From NCBI GenBank assembly GCA_016302725.1, contig JAEDNB010000007.1:1-23512 (forward strand): DNA of 23,512 bases, given 5' to 3'. The position numbers were made by a program, and so were the translations under genes. Below are positions 5,578 to 13,461 of this stretch, in pieces. Origin of the DNA: Lentisphaeria bacterium. Its GTDB lineage: Bacteria; Verrucomicrobiota; Lentisphaeria; Oligosphaerales; Oligosphaeraceae. Numbering within the stretch: position 1 is the first letter of the stretch; every line of letters starts with the position of its first letter. Under the pieces are notes generated by a model. That model saw nothing but the letters and a program-made list of their open reading frames with translations, had not been told where the DNA came from and ran no database searches.

Positions 5578-7338
5578 CTAGAAGAGTCCGCGGATCCTGC
5601 CGGTTTCCGTGTCCACGTCAATCCGCCGGAAGGCGGGGTCGGAGGAGGTGCCGGGCATGAGCTTGATGTCTCCTGCGACGGGCACCAGGAATCCGGCCCC
5701 GCGGTAGAGGAGGATGTCGCGGATGGGGAGGGTGAAGCCGGAGGGGCGCCCCTTCAGGTCGGGATTGTGGGAGAGGGAGAGGTGGGTCTTGACCATGCAG
5801 ACCTGGAGGGCGGCGGTTTCGGGGTCGTTCTGGTAGAGATCCAGCTTGGCCTGGGCCTCGGGCAGGAGCTGGATGTCGTCGGCGCCGTAGACTTGCCTGG
5901 CCACGTCCAGGATGCGTTCCCGGATGGGGGCGTCCTCCCGGTAGAAATGCTGGAAGGCATTGGGCCTGCGGCAGGCCTCCTCCACCGCCTCGGCCAGCTC
6001 CAGGGCTCCCTCGCCGCCAAACTGCCAGTGCTTGGAGAGGGCGGTCAGCGCCCCGGCCTCCTCGCAAATCCGGCGGACCAGGCGCACCTCCTCGTCGGTG
6101 TCGGTGTAGAAGTGGTTGAGGCAGACCACCGGCTGGACGCCGGACTTGCGGACAATCTCCAGGTGGGCCAGAAGATTCTGGCAACCCGCCTCCACCAGGG
6201 GCAGGTTCTCCTTCACATAGACCTCGTCCAACTTGGCGCCGGGCTTGACCACGGGGCCGCCGCCGTGCATCTTGAGGGCGCGGATGGTGGCCACGATGAC
6301 CACCGCGTCGGGGCGCAGCCCGCTGGCGCGGCACTTCAGGTCCACGAATTTCTCATAGCCGATGTCGCTGCCGAAGCCGCTCTCCGTGACATGGTATTCG
6401 GAGCAGCGCACGCCAATCTGGTCGGCGATGACGGAACTCTGTCCGATGGCGATGTTGGCGAAGGGGCCTGCGTGGACCAGGATGGGCTGTCCTTCCAGGG
6501 TGGAGATGAGGGTGGGGTTGAGGGCGTCCACCAGGAAGGCGGTCATGGCGCCGTCCACTTCCAGGTCGTGGGTGGTGACGGGGCTGCCGCTTCGGCTGTA
6601 GGCCACCACGATTTTCCCGATGCGTTCCCGCAGGTCTTTCAGGTCATTGGCCATGGCAAGGATGGCCATGAGTTCGCTGGAGACGGAGATGGCGAAGCCG
6701 GAGTCCATGGGATATCCGTCCATCTTGCCGCCCTGTCCGATGGTGATGTTCCGCAAGGCCTGTGCGCAGAAGTCGATGACCCACTTCATCTGGACCCTCT
6801 GGGGGTCGATGTCCAGCCTGCGGAGGCCGCGCTTGGCCAGTTGCGCGTCGTCGTAGTTGCGCTCATGCTGCATACGGCTGGTGAGGGCGACCATGGCCAG
6901 GTTGTGGGCATTGGTGATTTTGTCGATGTCCCCGGTGAGTCCCATGGAGAAGGTGGTGAGGGGGATGCACTGGGCCAGTCCGCCTCCTGCGGCGGAGCCT
7001 TTGATGTTGAAGGTGGGGCCGCCGGAGGGTTGGCGGATGGCGCCGGAGACCCGTCGTCCCCGTTTGGCCAGTCCCTGGATGAGTCCGATGGTGGTGGTGG
7101 TCTTTCCTTCCCCCAGCGGGGTGGGGGTGATGGCGGTCACGTCCACGTATTTTCCCTTGGGGGCGTTGGCCAGGCGTTTTCGGATGGCCATTTGGTCGAC
7201 CCGTGCGATTTGCCGCCCGTAGGGGATGATTTCTTCGGGGAGAAGTCCCAGGGCCTGGGCCAGTTCCCCTGGGGTTTTCATGGTGGCTTCGGCCGCTTCC
7301 GCGATTTGCCAGTCGGCGAGTTGAGTTGGGTCAAGCAT
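5578..7338 (-). CDS. fhs: Formate-tetrahydrofolate ligase (formyl-THF synthetase)
   Basis: This 586-residue enzyme makes 10-formyl-tetrahydrofolate from formate, ATP and tetrahydrofolate. That product feeds purine synthesis and, in acetogens, the methyl branch of the Wood-Ljungdahl pathway. The ATP site TPTPLGEGKTTTTIGLIQGL is at 71-90. Family blocks follow: RQPSGGPTFNIKGSAAGGG, DIDKITNAHNL, EVDGAMTAFL, QPILVHAGPFANIAIGQSS and ESGFGSDIGYEKF. The C-terminus (RRIDVDTETGRIRGLF) is typical. It is slightly longer than the usual 556-560 residues. The start MLDPTQLADWQIAEAAE agrees with family N-termini; upstream open frame to 8127 is shadow. There is no ribosome binding site. It lies 65 bases after the glyoxalase-II-like gene. 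Together with purL it indicates active purine and one-carbon metabolism; no carbonyl-branch gene is in the window. Confidence 0.97.
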   Translation of the reverse strand: MLDPTQLADWQIAEAAEATMKTPGELAQALGLLPEEIIPYGRQIARVDQMAIRKRLANAPKGKYVDVTAITPTPLGEGKTTTTIGLIQGLAKRGRRVSGAIRQPSGGPTFNIKGSAAGGGLAQCIPLTTFSMGLTGDIDKITNAHNLAMVALTSRMQHERNYDDAQLAKRGLRRLDIDPQRVQMKWVIDFCAQALRNITIGQGGKMDGYPMDSGFAISVSSELMAILAMANDLKDLRERIGKIVVAYSRSGSPVTTHDLEVDGAMTAFLVDALNPTLISTLEGQPILVHAGPFANIAIGQSSVIADQIGVRCSEYHVTESGFGSDIGYEKFVDLKCRASGLRPDAVVIVATIRALKMHGGGPVVKPGAKLDEVYVKENLPLVEAGCQNLLAHLEIVRKSGVQPVVCLNHFYTDTDEEVRLVRRICEEAGALTALSKHWQFGGEGALELAEAVEEACRRPNAFQHFYREDAPIRERILDVARQVYGADDIQLLPEAQAKLDLYQNDPETAALQVCMVKTHLSLSHNPDLKGRPSGFTLPIRDILLYRGAGFLVPVAGDIKLMPGTSSDPAFRRIDVDTETGRIRGLF

Positions 7339-7403
7339 GGTGGTGTGGTTCCAGGGCAGGTGGTGTGGGGGAAAGGGGTGCGGGGGAGCGCTGCGTCCCG
7401 GGG

Positions 7404-8021
7404 TCAGGGCATTCCGAAGAAGGGGTCCATCCGTTCGATGCCGATGGTGGTGCGGGGCCCGTGGCCGGGAAAGACCAGGGTCTTGGGGGGCAGGGAGAAG
7501 AGGACGGTGCGGATGGAGTGCATGAGGACCGTCTCGGAGCCTCCGGGCAGGTCGGTGCGGCCCACGGAGCCGGCGAAGAGGGTGTCCCCGGTGAGGACCA
7601 GGCCTTCTTCGGGGAAATAGTAGGAGGTGCTTCCCGGGGAGTGCCCCGGGGTGTTCAGGGCCTGGAATCCGAATTCCGGGAGGGGTGCGCTGGAGAGGGG
7701 GGGGAGGTTTTTCACGGCGGGATACCAGGGGGGCATCCCGTTGTCGGGGGAGTGGTAGAGGGGTTGGTCCGCCTCCGGGCACCAGACGGGCACCCCGTAG
7801 GCCTCCGTCAAGGCGGGCAGGGCGCCGATGTGGTCGAAATGGGCGTGGGTCAGGAGGACGCCCAGGGGACGGATGGATTCTGATTCCAGGAAATCGCGGA
7901 TCTTGGGGAAGTCGTCCCCGGGGTCGACCACCAGGCCCGGCCTGGGGGCGGGGGCGTCCTCCCAGAGGAGATAGCAGTTTTCCGCCAGGGGCCCTACGGT
8001 GAGGCAGTGGAGTTTTTTCAT
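7404..8021 (-). CDS. Glyoxalase-II-like metallo-beta-lactamase hydrolase
   Basis: This is a 205-residue single-domain metal hydrolase. The motif THAHFDHIG provides H59, H61, D63 and H64. NTPGHSPGSTSYYF supplies the third metal histidine, LTGDTLFAGSVGRTDLPGG the bridging aspartate, and VFPGHGPRTTIG the last histidine. The GRTDLPGG block is typical of the compact YcbL/glyoxalase-II group that hydrolyses thioesters or related small molecules. No signal peptide is present, so it is cytoplasmic. The start at 8021 gives a four-base ATGA overlap with the preceding glycosyltransferase gene. An upstream ATG at 8039 in the same frame is less likely. The exact substrate is unknown. Confidence 0.9.
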   Translation of the reverse strand: MKKLHCLTVGPLAENCYLLWEDAPAPRPGLVVDPGDDFPKIRDFLESESIRPLGVLLTHAHFDHIGALPALTEAYGVPVWCPEADQPLYHSPDNGMPPWYPAVKNLPPLSSAPLPEFGFQALNTPGHSPGSTSYYFPEEGLVLTGDTLFAGSVGRTDLPGGSETVLMHSIRTVLFSLPPKTLVFPGHGPRTTIGIERMDPFFGMP

Positions 8022-9112
8022 GGGGCGGGGGAGGGGCATTCGCCTCCGGGCTTTGCGGGCGGGGGGAGGCGTTGGAGGATTTTGTCCGCCACCTGGGCGG
8101 GGGGGATTTCCTGGCAGCAGAGGCCATTGTCTCCCCGGGGGCATTCCCGTTTCATGCAGGGGGCCTGGGGGCAGGGGGATTGGATGATGGCGTGGAAGCC
8201 CGGGGGGCCGTAGGGGCCGGTGAGGGCCGGATTGGTGGAGCCGAAGTTGGCCACGCAGGGGACTCCCTCCAGGGCGGCGATGTGCATGGGGCCGCTGTCG
8301 TTGGTGAAGAGCACCTGGGAACGCTGGAGGAGGGCGCAGAGGGCTCCCATGGAGGTGTCTCCGGCCAGGAGGGCGCCTTCCGGGAGCCCGCAAAGGCTTC
8401 GCAGTTCCTCCGCCCTGGCCCGTTCCTCGGGGGCGCCCAGGAGCCAGATGGCGGCGTCTGGGCGTCTCCGGCGCACCTCCTGGAGGACCTGGGCAAAGAA
8501 GCCCACGGGCCAGGATTTGCTGGGCCAGCGGGAGGCGCATCCCACCGCCACCAGGGGGGCGCCCGCCGGCAGCCCATGGCTTTCCATGAGGGAGTCCGCT
8601 TCCGCCAGCCAGGCGGGGGGAAGGCGGAGCTCCAGGGGTGGCGGGGCGGCTTCCGCCTCATCCTGCTTCCCCTGGTCCCGGAGAAAGGCCCTTACCAGGA
8701 GGAGATTCTTCTCCACGGCATGGGAGATTTCCGGAGGGAGGACGACGGGATGGTTGTAGAAGAGGGAGGCGCCTTCCCGTGCCGAGGCAAAGCCGTAGCG
8801 CAGGGGGGCGCGGGCCGCAAAGGAAATCAGCCCGCTGCGCAGGAGCCCCTGGAAGTCCAGGACGGCGTCAAAGCGGTGCCGGCGAAGCTCCCCCAGGAAC
8901 CGGCGGAGGGCGGACAGGGAGAATTTCCCCAGGGCCTTCCGGGGGAAGGGGAGGGGATGAATCTGGGGGCACAGGGAGACCAGGGGGACCAGGGAGTCGT
9001 TGGCCACCCACCACAACTCCGCCTGGGGCAGGGCGCTCCTCAACAGGGAGACCGCAAAGAGGGCGTGGACAATGTCGCCCAGGCTGCTGGGTTTGACAAT
9101 CAGGAGTTTCAC
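8018..9112 (-). CDS. Family 9 glycosyltransferase, heptosyltransferase-like
   Basis: This is a 364-residue GT-B enzyme. The N-terminus VKLLIVKPSSLGDIVHALFA is the diagnostic opening of ADP-heptose:LPS heptosyltransferases, closest by eye to WaaC. Later blocks are RHRFDAVLDFQGLLRSGLIS, VAVGCASRWPSKSWP for nucleotide-sugar binding, and LFTNDSGPMHIAALEG for the donor phosphates. A cysteine-rich tail (CPQAPCMKRECP and CC) is common in the family. The start is a GTG at 9112, chosen because the family N-terminus begins exactly there; the frame continues upstream without family features. No ribosome binding site is visible. It would act at the inner face of the inner membrane on the lipid A core. 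It overlaps the next gene by four bases. Whether the acceptor is heptose or another sugar cannot be told. Confidence 0.88.
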   Translation of the reverse strand: MKLLIVKPSSLGDIVHALFAVSLLRSALPQAELWWVANDSLVPLVSLCPQIHPLPFPRKALGKFSLSALRRFLGELRRHRFDAVLDFQGLLRSGLISFAARAPLRYGFASAREGASLFYNHPVVLPPEISHAVEKNLLLVRAFLRDQGKQDEAEAAPPPLELRLPPAWLAEADSLMESHGLPAGAPLVAVGCASRWPSKSWPVGFFAQVLQEVRRRRPDAAIWLLGAPEERARAEELRSLCGLPEGALLAGDTSMGALCALLQRSQVLFTNDSGPMHIAALEGVPCVANFGSTNPALTGPYGPPGFHAIIQSPCPQAPCMKRECPRGDNGLCCQEIPPAQVADKILQRLPPPAKPGGECPSPAP

Positions 9113-9149
9113 GGAGGGGTGGGCGGAAGGGGAAAGGGGGGCGGCGCAC

Positions 9150-9899
9150 CTACTGTCCCAGGGCCAGCCGTTGGGCGCACCGCTCGGGGAGCCCCGCGCG
9201 GCGGATCTTTTCCTGCGCCAGGGGCAGGTCGTATTCCACGCGGCGGAGCTGGTAGTGGCCGGCGTCGACATCCAGGATTCCGTAGGCGGCCCGGGGGTCG
9301 TTGTCCCGGGGCTGCCCGACGCTTCCGGGGTTGATGAGGTAGCGCTCCCCTGCCTTCAGGGAGAATTCGGGGCAGTCCCGCACTTCGAGGCCGTTCTCCC
9401 GGAGGACGATGGCCAGGGGGACATGGGAGTGCCCCAGGAAGCAGAGGTCGGCCTGGAGCATCCGGAAGCAGTTCAGGACGCTCATGGTGTCCACGAGGTA
9501 GGGCCATTCCTCCGGCTGGAAGAGGGAGGCGTGGACGACCTGGAGTCCCCCCAGGGGGCCGGGCAGCGGGACATGGGCGACCAGGGGGAGCCGCGCCAGT
9601 TCCTGCCGGTCCTCCAGGGAAAGATGTTCCCGGGTCCAGCAGGCCGCCTGCTTGGCGATGGGGTTGAACTGGAGGAGTTCCTCCTGGTTGGCGGCGTAGT
9701 AGTCGTGGTTTCCCTGGACACAGCAGAGGAGGCGGGGCAGGGCACGGAGGCGTTCCATGCAGGCATGGGGGTCCGCGTTGTATCCCACCTGGTCGCCTAC
9801 GCAAAGGCAGTGGGTGACCCCCTGGTGGCTTGCGTCGTCAAGGACGGCTTCCAGTGCCTCCAGATTGCTGTGTATATCGCTGAATACGCCGATTTTCAT
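9150..9899 (-). CDS. Calcineurin-like metallophosphoesterase (YfcE/MJ0936-like)
   Basis: This is a 249-residue two-metal phosphoesterase. All metal blocks are present in order: SDIHSN (D8, H10), GDQVGYN (D36), GNHDYY (N64, H65), an HAS histidine near residue 123, and GHSHVP near 156-161. SLKAGERYLINPGSVGQPRD near 180-200 is the conserved tail of the single-domain bacterial group, whose members are cytoplasmic phosphodiesterases of uncertain natural substrate. The ATG at 9899 follows no clear ribosome binding site. It is the first gene of the minus-strand cluster, with a TATAAT element 71 bases upstream, and lies 37 bases before the heptosyltransferase-like gene. Confidence 0.92.
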   Translation of the reverse strand: MKIGVFSDIHSNLEALEAVLDDASHQGVTHCLCVGDQVGYNADPHACMERLRALPRLLCCVQGNHDYYAANQEELLQFNPIAKQAACWTREHLSLEDRQELARLPLVAHVPLPGPLGGLQVVHASLFQPEEWPYLVDTMSVLNCFRMLQADLCFLGHSHVPLAIVLRENGLEVRDCPEFSLKAGERYLINPGSVGQPRDNDPRAAYGILDVDAGHYQLRRVEYDLPLAQEKIRRAGLPERCAQRLALGQ

Positions 9900-9969
9900 G
9901 TCCCGAAAGAGGGCCTGGCCCTTGCCCCCTGCATGGGAGACGGGAAGGGGCGGGCGGAGAAACTCGCTT

Positions 9970-9975
9970 ATTATA
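9970..9975 (-). promoter_or_regulatory. Candidate -10 element for the metallophosphoesterase-led cluster
   Basis: On the minus strand the sequence is GGGATTATAATAAGCG with a perfect TATAAT hexamer, 71 bases before the ATG at 9899. No clear -35 hexamer is found. It would drive the run of genes down to 3448. Confidence 0.55.
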
Positions 9976-10045
9976 ATCCCTAATGCTGGGGAGTCTCCGT
10001 CGTCCCTGCGAGACTTTGCCGCCTCTCCCTCTTCCCTCTCCCTAG

Positions 10046-10061
10046 CCGGCGCTTTTGCCGG
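10046..10061. terminator. Short hairpin just after the SGNH hydrolase gene
   Basis: On the minus strand CCGGC-AAAAGC-GCCGG starts three bases after the stop codon. No T-tract follows, so rho-independent termination is doubtful. It could instead stabilise the transcript end. Confidence 0.35.
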
Positions 10062-10064
10062 GCG

Positions 10065-11123
10065 TCAGAGGGGGAAGGCTTCCGGGGCGAGGAAATTCAG
10101 GAGTGCGGCGGCATAGATTCTGTGCCCGAAGTCGTTGGGGTGGTTCACTCCGTTGCCTGTCAAGTCATGGAAGCGCTTTCCGTGGAGCATGAATTCCCAG
10201 AGTTGGAAGACATCCACGGCGGCGGTGTCCGGGGGGGCGTTGTCGGCGTATTGCCTCACGGCGTCCCGCAGGAGGATGGAGTGGAGGAGGGGGGTGTATT
10301 TCCAGTCGGGGTTTCCCCGCATGGGGATGACGAGGAGATATTCCGTATGGGGGGAGGCCTTTCGGCAATCCTCCTGGATTTGGGCGAGATTTTCCAGGAA
10401 GGCCTGTGGCTGGAAGGCATAGAGGTCGTTCATGCCGTAGGCGATGACCAGCAGCTGTGGCTGGTCTTCCCGCCATTTGTCCTTCAGTTCCATGGCCTGC
10501 CGGGCTTCGGTGCCGCCGATGGCCCGGTTCTGAAAGCGGAAGTGGACGCCCTTTTTCCCCCATTCCCGCGCCATGAGGCCCGGATAGGGGGGGAGGAAGG
10601 GGGGCTGGTGGATGAACTCGGTGGCATTGTAGCCCTCGGTGATGCTGTCTCCGATGAAGGTGGCGGAGAGGGCTTTCCGGCGGGCGAGGGCCTGTCGGCA
10701 CAGGGGGAGCCGCCCGGGGGTGAGCAAGGAGAGGGGAGGAAGGGGGATTTCCTTCGCACGGTAGGTCACCTCCACCTGGTGGCGGGCGAAGAAATCCTGG
10801 TTGCTGAACCGGAGGAAAGTGCCTCCCCTCCCCCCCTCCACGGCATTGGCCTCGGGGTGGGGATAGGGCTTCGCCTCCTCGGCGGAGAGGATGAGGGCGC
10901 TGCGGGGGAGGACGGGCATCCCGGAGTCCGGGGGACGCACCAGGGCGGCGCCTCCCTGGGAAAGCAGATAGTCCTTCCCCTCCCGGTATTCCACTCCCAG
11001 GATGGGACACTTCACGGAGAGTATCTCCTGGGCGGGAAAGCGCAGGGGAGAGGCCTCACCTTCCAAAAACAGGCAGGATTCCTGGTGGACAAGCTTCTCG
11101 TGGCGGTTCCAAAGCAGGCACAT
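10065..11123 (-). CDS. SGNH/GDSL hydrolase (putative carbohydrate esterase)
   Basis: This is a 352-residue protein. The first 145 residues form a beta-rich region without a recognised signature. The second part is the SGNH domain: block I ATFIGDSITEGYNATEF carries the nucleophilic serine in GDSIT, block II has the glycine in RAIGGTEA, block III has the asparagine in AYGMNDLY, and block V places NGVNHPNDFGH with the catalytic Asp/His near the end. Such enzymes are often acetylesterases on plant or mucin polysaccharides. No signal peptide is visible, so as annotated it would be cytoplasmic; a mis-set start is possible because no ribosome binding site precedes the ATG at 11123. It lies 95 bases after rhaA and may be co-transcribed. 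De-acetylation of rhamnose-containing oligosaccharides is an inference from context. Confidence 0.82.
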   Translation of the reverse strand: MCLLWNRHEKLVHQESCLFLEGEASPLRFPAQEILSVKCPILGVEYREGKDYLLSQGGAALVRPPDSGMPVLPRSALILSAEEAKPYPHPEANAVEGGRGGTFLRFSNQDFFARHQVEVTYRAKEIPLPPLSLLTPGRLPLCRQALARRKALSATFIGDSITEGYNATEFIHQPPFLPPYPGLMAREWGKKGVHFRFQNRAIGGTEARQAMELKDKWREDQPQLLVIAYGMNDLYAFQPQAFLENLAQIQEDCRKASPHTEYLLVIPMRGNPDWKYTPLLHSILLRDAVRQYADNAPPDTAAVDVFQLWEFMLHGKRFHDLTGNGVNHPNDFGHRIYAAALLNFLAPEAFPL

Positions 11124-11129
11124 GGGAGG

Positions 11130-11201
11130 AAAAAAACAAGGAGGGGAAGGGGGGAGCCGCGCCCGGGGCTCTCCGGGAAAAAGAGGGCGGGAAGCCCCGG
11201 G
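11130..11201 (-). other. Long stem-loop and T-run between rhaA and the SGNH gene
   Basis: On the minus strand, CCCGGGGCT (11201-11193) pairs with AGCCCCGGG (11170-11162). The stem extends inward by about four more pairs, one of them G-T, to some 13 bp. A run of seven T follows only about 26 bases later (11136-11130), directly before the SGNH start. The distance argues against a classical terminator. An attenuator, an mRNA-stabilising hairpin or partial termination between the genes is possible. Confidence 0.45.
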
Positions 11202-11218
11202 GGCGGCGGGGAGGCCTG

Positions 11219-12475
11219 CTAGCCCCGCAAGGAGAGGACCTGCTTTTCGTAGTTGCGGATTTCCGCCATGAAGGCGTCGTCGGAGGGAATCCCCTTCTGC
11301 TGGCAGTAGGCGTCCCATACGATGCCCCAGGGCAGGGTCTTGGCGGCCTCCTGGGCGGCCAGGCGCCCGGTGAAGTCCCACTTCTGCTCCTCCTGGACGG
11401 CCAAGGCGGGCTCCAGCAGGGCGATGAGGAGGGCCTTGCGGAGATTCCGGGCGCCAATGACCCAGGCGGCGATGCGGTTGATGCTGGCGTCGAAGTAGTC
11501 CAGGGCGATGTGGATGTCCTGGGGGGTGCAGCAGTGGACGCACTCGTGGGCGATGGCGAGCAGTTCGTCGTTCAGGGCGAGGACGTGGTCGCTGTCCCAG
11601 CGGACGCCCCGGCTCACGTGGAGGAGGATGCGCCCCTGCTGGCAGCAGAGGGAGGAGAGTTTGTCGGCGACGGATTCGGTGGGATGGAAATGCCCGGAAT
11701 CCAGGCAGATGAGTTTTCGGTTCCGGGCGGCGTAGGTCAGGTAGAAGTCATGGGAGCCAACGGTGCAGGATTCCGCGCCGATGCCGAAGAGTTTGGATTC
11801 CACGGCGTCCAGCACCTGGCTTTCGGGAAGGGGTTCCTGGAAGGTTTTGTCGAGGGAATCCAGGAGCCGCATCCTGGGGGCGGTGCGGTCGGCGGGGGTG
11901 TCCTTGAAGCCATCGGGGACCCAGACATTGCAGACGCAGGGGGTCCCCAGGACCTTTCCGAAATTTGCGCCGATGCGGCGGCACGCCTGGCCGTGGCGGA
12001 TCCAGAAGTTCCGGATTTCGGGGTCGGGGTGGGAGAGGGAGAGGCCGTGGTCCAGTTTGGGGTGGGAGTAGTAGGCGGGCGCCAGGTCCAGGCCGAGCCT
12101 CCGCTCCTTCGCCCATTGGAGCCATTGGGCGAAATTCCGCTCCTCCAGGGCGTCCCGGTCCTGGCCGGGAAGGACGCAGTCCACTTCATGGGCCTGGAGG
12201 TTCACCCGGTGGGGACCGGGAAGCAGGGCCATGACCTGGTCCAGGTCCTGCCGCAGTTCCTGGGCGGTGCGGGCGCGCCCGGGATAGTTCCCCGTCACCT
12301 GGCAGCCGCCGGTGAGGGCGTGGGTGGGATTGTCGAAGCCGGTGACGTCATCCCCTTGCCAGGCATGGAGGGAGAGGGGGATGGTCTCCAGTTTCCGCAG
12401 GGCTTCCATCACATCCACGCCCTTGCGGGCGAAGGTTTCCTTGGCGTACTCAAAGGCTTTTTCTAGAGTGTTCAT
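11219..12475 (-). CDS. rhaA: L-rhamnose isomerase
   Basis: This 418-residue enzyme converts L-rhamnose to L-rhamnulose, the first step of rhamnose breakdown; E. coli RhaA is 419 residues. The early block SLHAWQGDDVTGFDNP is family-specific. The metal ligands align with E. coli numbering at a constant offset of eight: D259 and H262 in LDSGHFHPTE, H286 and D294 in LLHVSRGVRWDSDHV, and an aspartate in ALDYFDASINR. The start MNTLEKAFEYAKETFARKGV matches family N-termini. There is no ribosome binding site. The gene is divergent from an AraC-family regulator, with overlapping promoter elements between them. Neither rhamnulokinase nor rhamnulose-phosphate aldolase is in the window, so the rest of the pathway must be elsewhere. 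Confidence 0.97.
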   Translation of the reverse strand: MNTLEKAFEYAKETFARKGVDVMEALRKLETIPLSLHAWQGDDVTGFDNPTHALTGGCQVTGNYPGRARTAQELRQDLDQVMALLPGPHRVNLQAHEVDCVLPGQDRDALEERNFAQWLQWAKERRLGLDLAPAYYSHPKLDHGLSLSHPDPEIRNFWIRHGQACRRIGANFGKVLGTPCVCNVWVPDGFKDTPADRTAPRMRLLDSLDKTFQEPLPESQVLDAVESKLFGIGAESCTVGSHDFYLTYAARNRKLICLDSGHFHPTESVADKLSSLCCQQGRILLHVSRGVRWDSDHVLALNDELLAIAHECVHCCTPQDIHIALDYFDASINRIAAWVIGARNLRKALLIALLEPALAVQEEQKWDFTGRLAAQEAAKTLPWGIVWDAYCQQKGIPSDDAFMAEIRNYEKQVLSLRG

Positions 12476-12553
12476 GATGGTGGTCTCTATCAGGGGAGGA
12501 GAGGGGCACGGCTGCCCCCGGGAACAGGCAGGGAGAAATGGGCGCTTTTCTAT

Positions 12554-12581
12554 ATTTTATGAAGAAAAATCTCTTTGACAA
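12554..12581 (-). promoter_or_regulatory. Candidate rhaA promoter
   Basis: On the minus strand, TTGTCA (12581-12576) is followed after 16 bases by TAAAAT (12559-12554). The pair resembles a sigma-70-type promoter and lies about 80 bases before the rhaA start. Its -35 hexamer overlaps the -35 of the divergent regulator promoter. A slightly later hexamer (TATAGA) is an alternative -10. Confidence 0.6.
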
Positions 12582-12605
12582 TGGATATTAGTGGCGGTTT
12601 TGTAT
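12575..12605 (+). promoter_or_regulatory. Candidate promoter of the AraC-family regulator
   Basis: A perfect TTGACA (12575-12580) is followed by weak -10 candidates, TTTTGT at 12598-12603 (17-base spacing) or TTGTAT at 12600-12605 (19-base spacing). The start codon is at 12682. A GC-rich palindrome (CCGCCC-GG-GGGCGG, 12616-12629) lies in the leader. Confidence 0.5.
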
Positions 12606-12670
12606 CCAAAAGACTCCGCCCGGGGGCGGCCCAGGGGGGGGCTTGGCTTCCGGGGGGAGTCTTGTGCGCC

Positions 12671-12675
12671 AGGAG
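12671..12675 (+). promoter_or_regulatory. Ribosome binding site that sets the regulator start
   Basis: AGGAG lies six bases before the ATG at 12682. It favours this start over an in-frame TTG at 12643, which has no such site and would lie in the promoter leader. Confidence 0.75.
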
Positions 12676-12681
12676 TCGCCC

Positions 12682-13461
12682 ATGCTTCCGGAATCCTTTC
12701 CTTCCTTCCTGAAAATCCACAGCCTGCGCTATGAGCGGGAGATTGATTTCTGGCGCTACCGGGATGTGGTGACTCCATACTGGCGCCTCTATTGGAATGA
12801 AACCCCCGGGGCATGGCTGGAGGTGGAGGGGCTGCGCCATCCCATGGGGCCGGAGAACCTCTATCTGCTGCCGGGATATCTTCGCTTTTCCACAGGGCAG
12901 AAGAGCCCTTTCCATCAATTGTATCTCCATTTCACCCCCGGGGAATGGAACACCCGCCTCCCTCCCCGTCTGCATATCCTGCCCGTGGGCCAGGAGGAGC
13001 GGGAATGCCTCCAGCGCCTGGCGGCCTTGCCCGATGGCTCCGAGACCCGGCAGTGGCGCGCCCTGCTGGGGCTCGCGCTTTTGAGCGGGTGTCTCGTCCG
13101 GCTGCCCCAGGAGCTCTTCCAATTGCCCGCCCAAGTGGATTCCCGGGTGCGGAAGGCTTGCGACTGGCTCCGGGGGCATAGGCGCCAGCGGCTGGGAAAC
13201 GACGCCCTGGCCCAGATGGTCCACATGAGCCGGAATGGCTTTGTACGCCTCTTCCACCGGGAAATGGGGGAATCCCCCCAGGCCTTCGCCCGGCGCCTGC
13301 GCATCGAGGAGGCCTGCGCCCTCCTCCATCTCCGGGAACGCACCCTGGAGGAGGTGGCCGAGGAGATGGGCTTCGCAGACCGATATCACTTCTCCCGGGT
13401 CTTCCGGAAACTCCTGGGCATCTCCCCCGCACTCTTCCGCAAACAGGCCCTGCGGGGATGA
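12682..13461 (+). CDS. AraC-family transcription regulator, probable rhamnose regulator
   Basis: This is a 259-residue protein. Residues 1-100 form an effector-binding region that looks like the AraC-type cupin (LEVEGLRHPMGPENLYLLPG, then FHQLYLHFTPGEW). The C-terminal domain from about 155 carries two helix-turn-helix units: 171-192 (LGNDALAQMVHMSRNGFVRLF) and 221-243 (TLEEVAEEMGFADRYHFSRV). The latter is the conserved AraC signature, followed by FRKLLGISPALFRKQ. The gene is divergent from rhaA and shares overlapping promoter elements with it, so activation of rhaA by L-rhamnose is the natural hypothesis, as for RhaS/RhaR in E. coli. The ligand is inferred. The gene ends 40 bases from the convergent large membrane protein gene. 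Confidence 0.9.
   Translation: MLPESFPSFLKIHSLRYEREIDFWRYRDVVTPYWRLYWNETPGAWLEVEGLRHPMGPENLYLLPGYLRFSTGQKSPFHQLYLHFTPGEWNTRLPPRLHILPVGQEERECLQRLAALPDGSETRQWRALLGLALLSGCLVRLPQELFQLPAQVDSRVRKACDWLRGHRRQRLGNDALAQMVHMSRNGFVRLFHREMGESPQAFARRLRIEEACALLHLRERTLEEVAEEMGFADRYHFSRVFRKLLGISPALFRKQALRG

Noticed and set aside
5578..7338. Evidence for an acetogenic Wood-Ljungdahl lifestyle from fhs
   Set aside because: fhs also serves purine and formyl-methionine synthesis in many non-acetogens, and no other pathway gene is in the window.
5767..7620. A 617-codon open frame opposite fhs
   Set aside because: Same antisense shadow effect; no recognisable motif, while fhs is unambiguous.
7339..8127. Upstream extension of fhs to an 849-residue protein
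   Set aside because: The extra sequence is Pro/Arg/His-rich and lies opposite in frame to the real glyoxalase-II-like gene; family members start at MLDPTQ-like N-termini.
12643..12681. TTG start for the AraC regulator
   Set aside because: No ribosome binding site; the ATG at 12682 has AGGAG six bases upstream.
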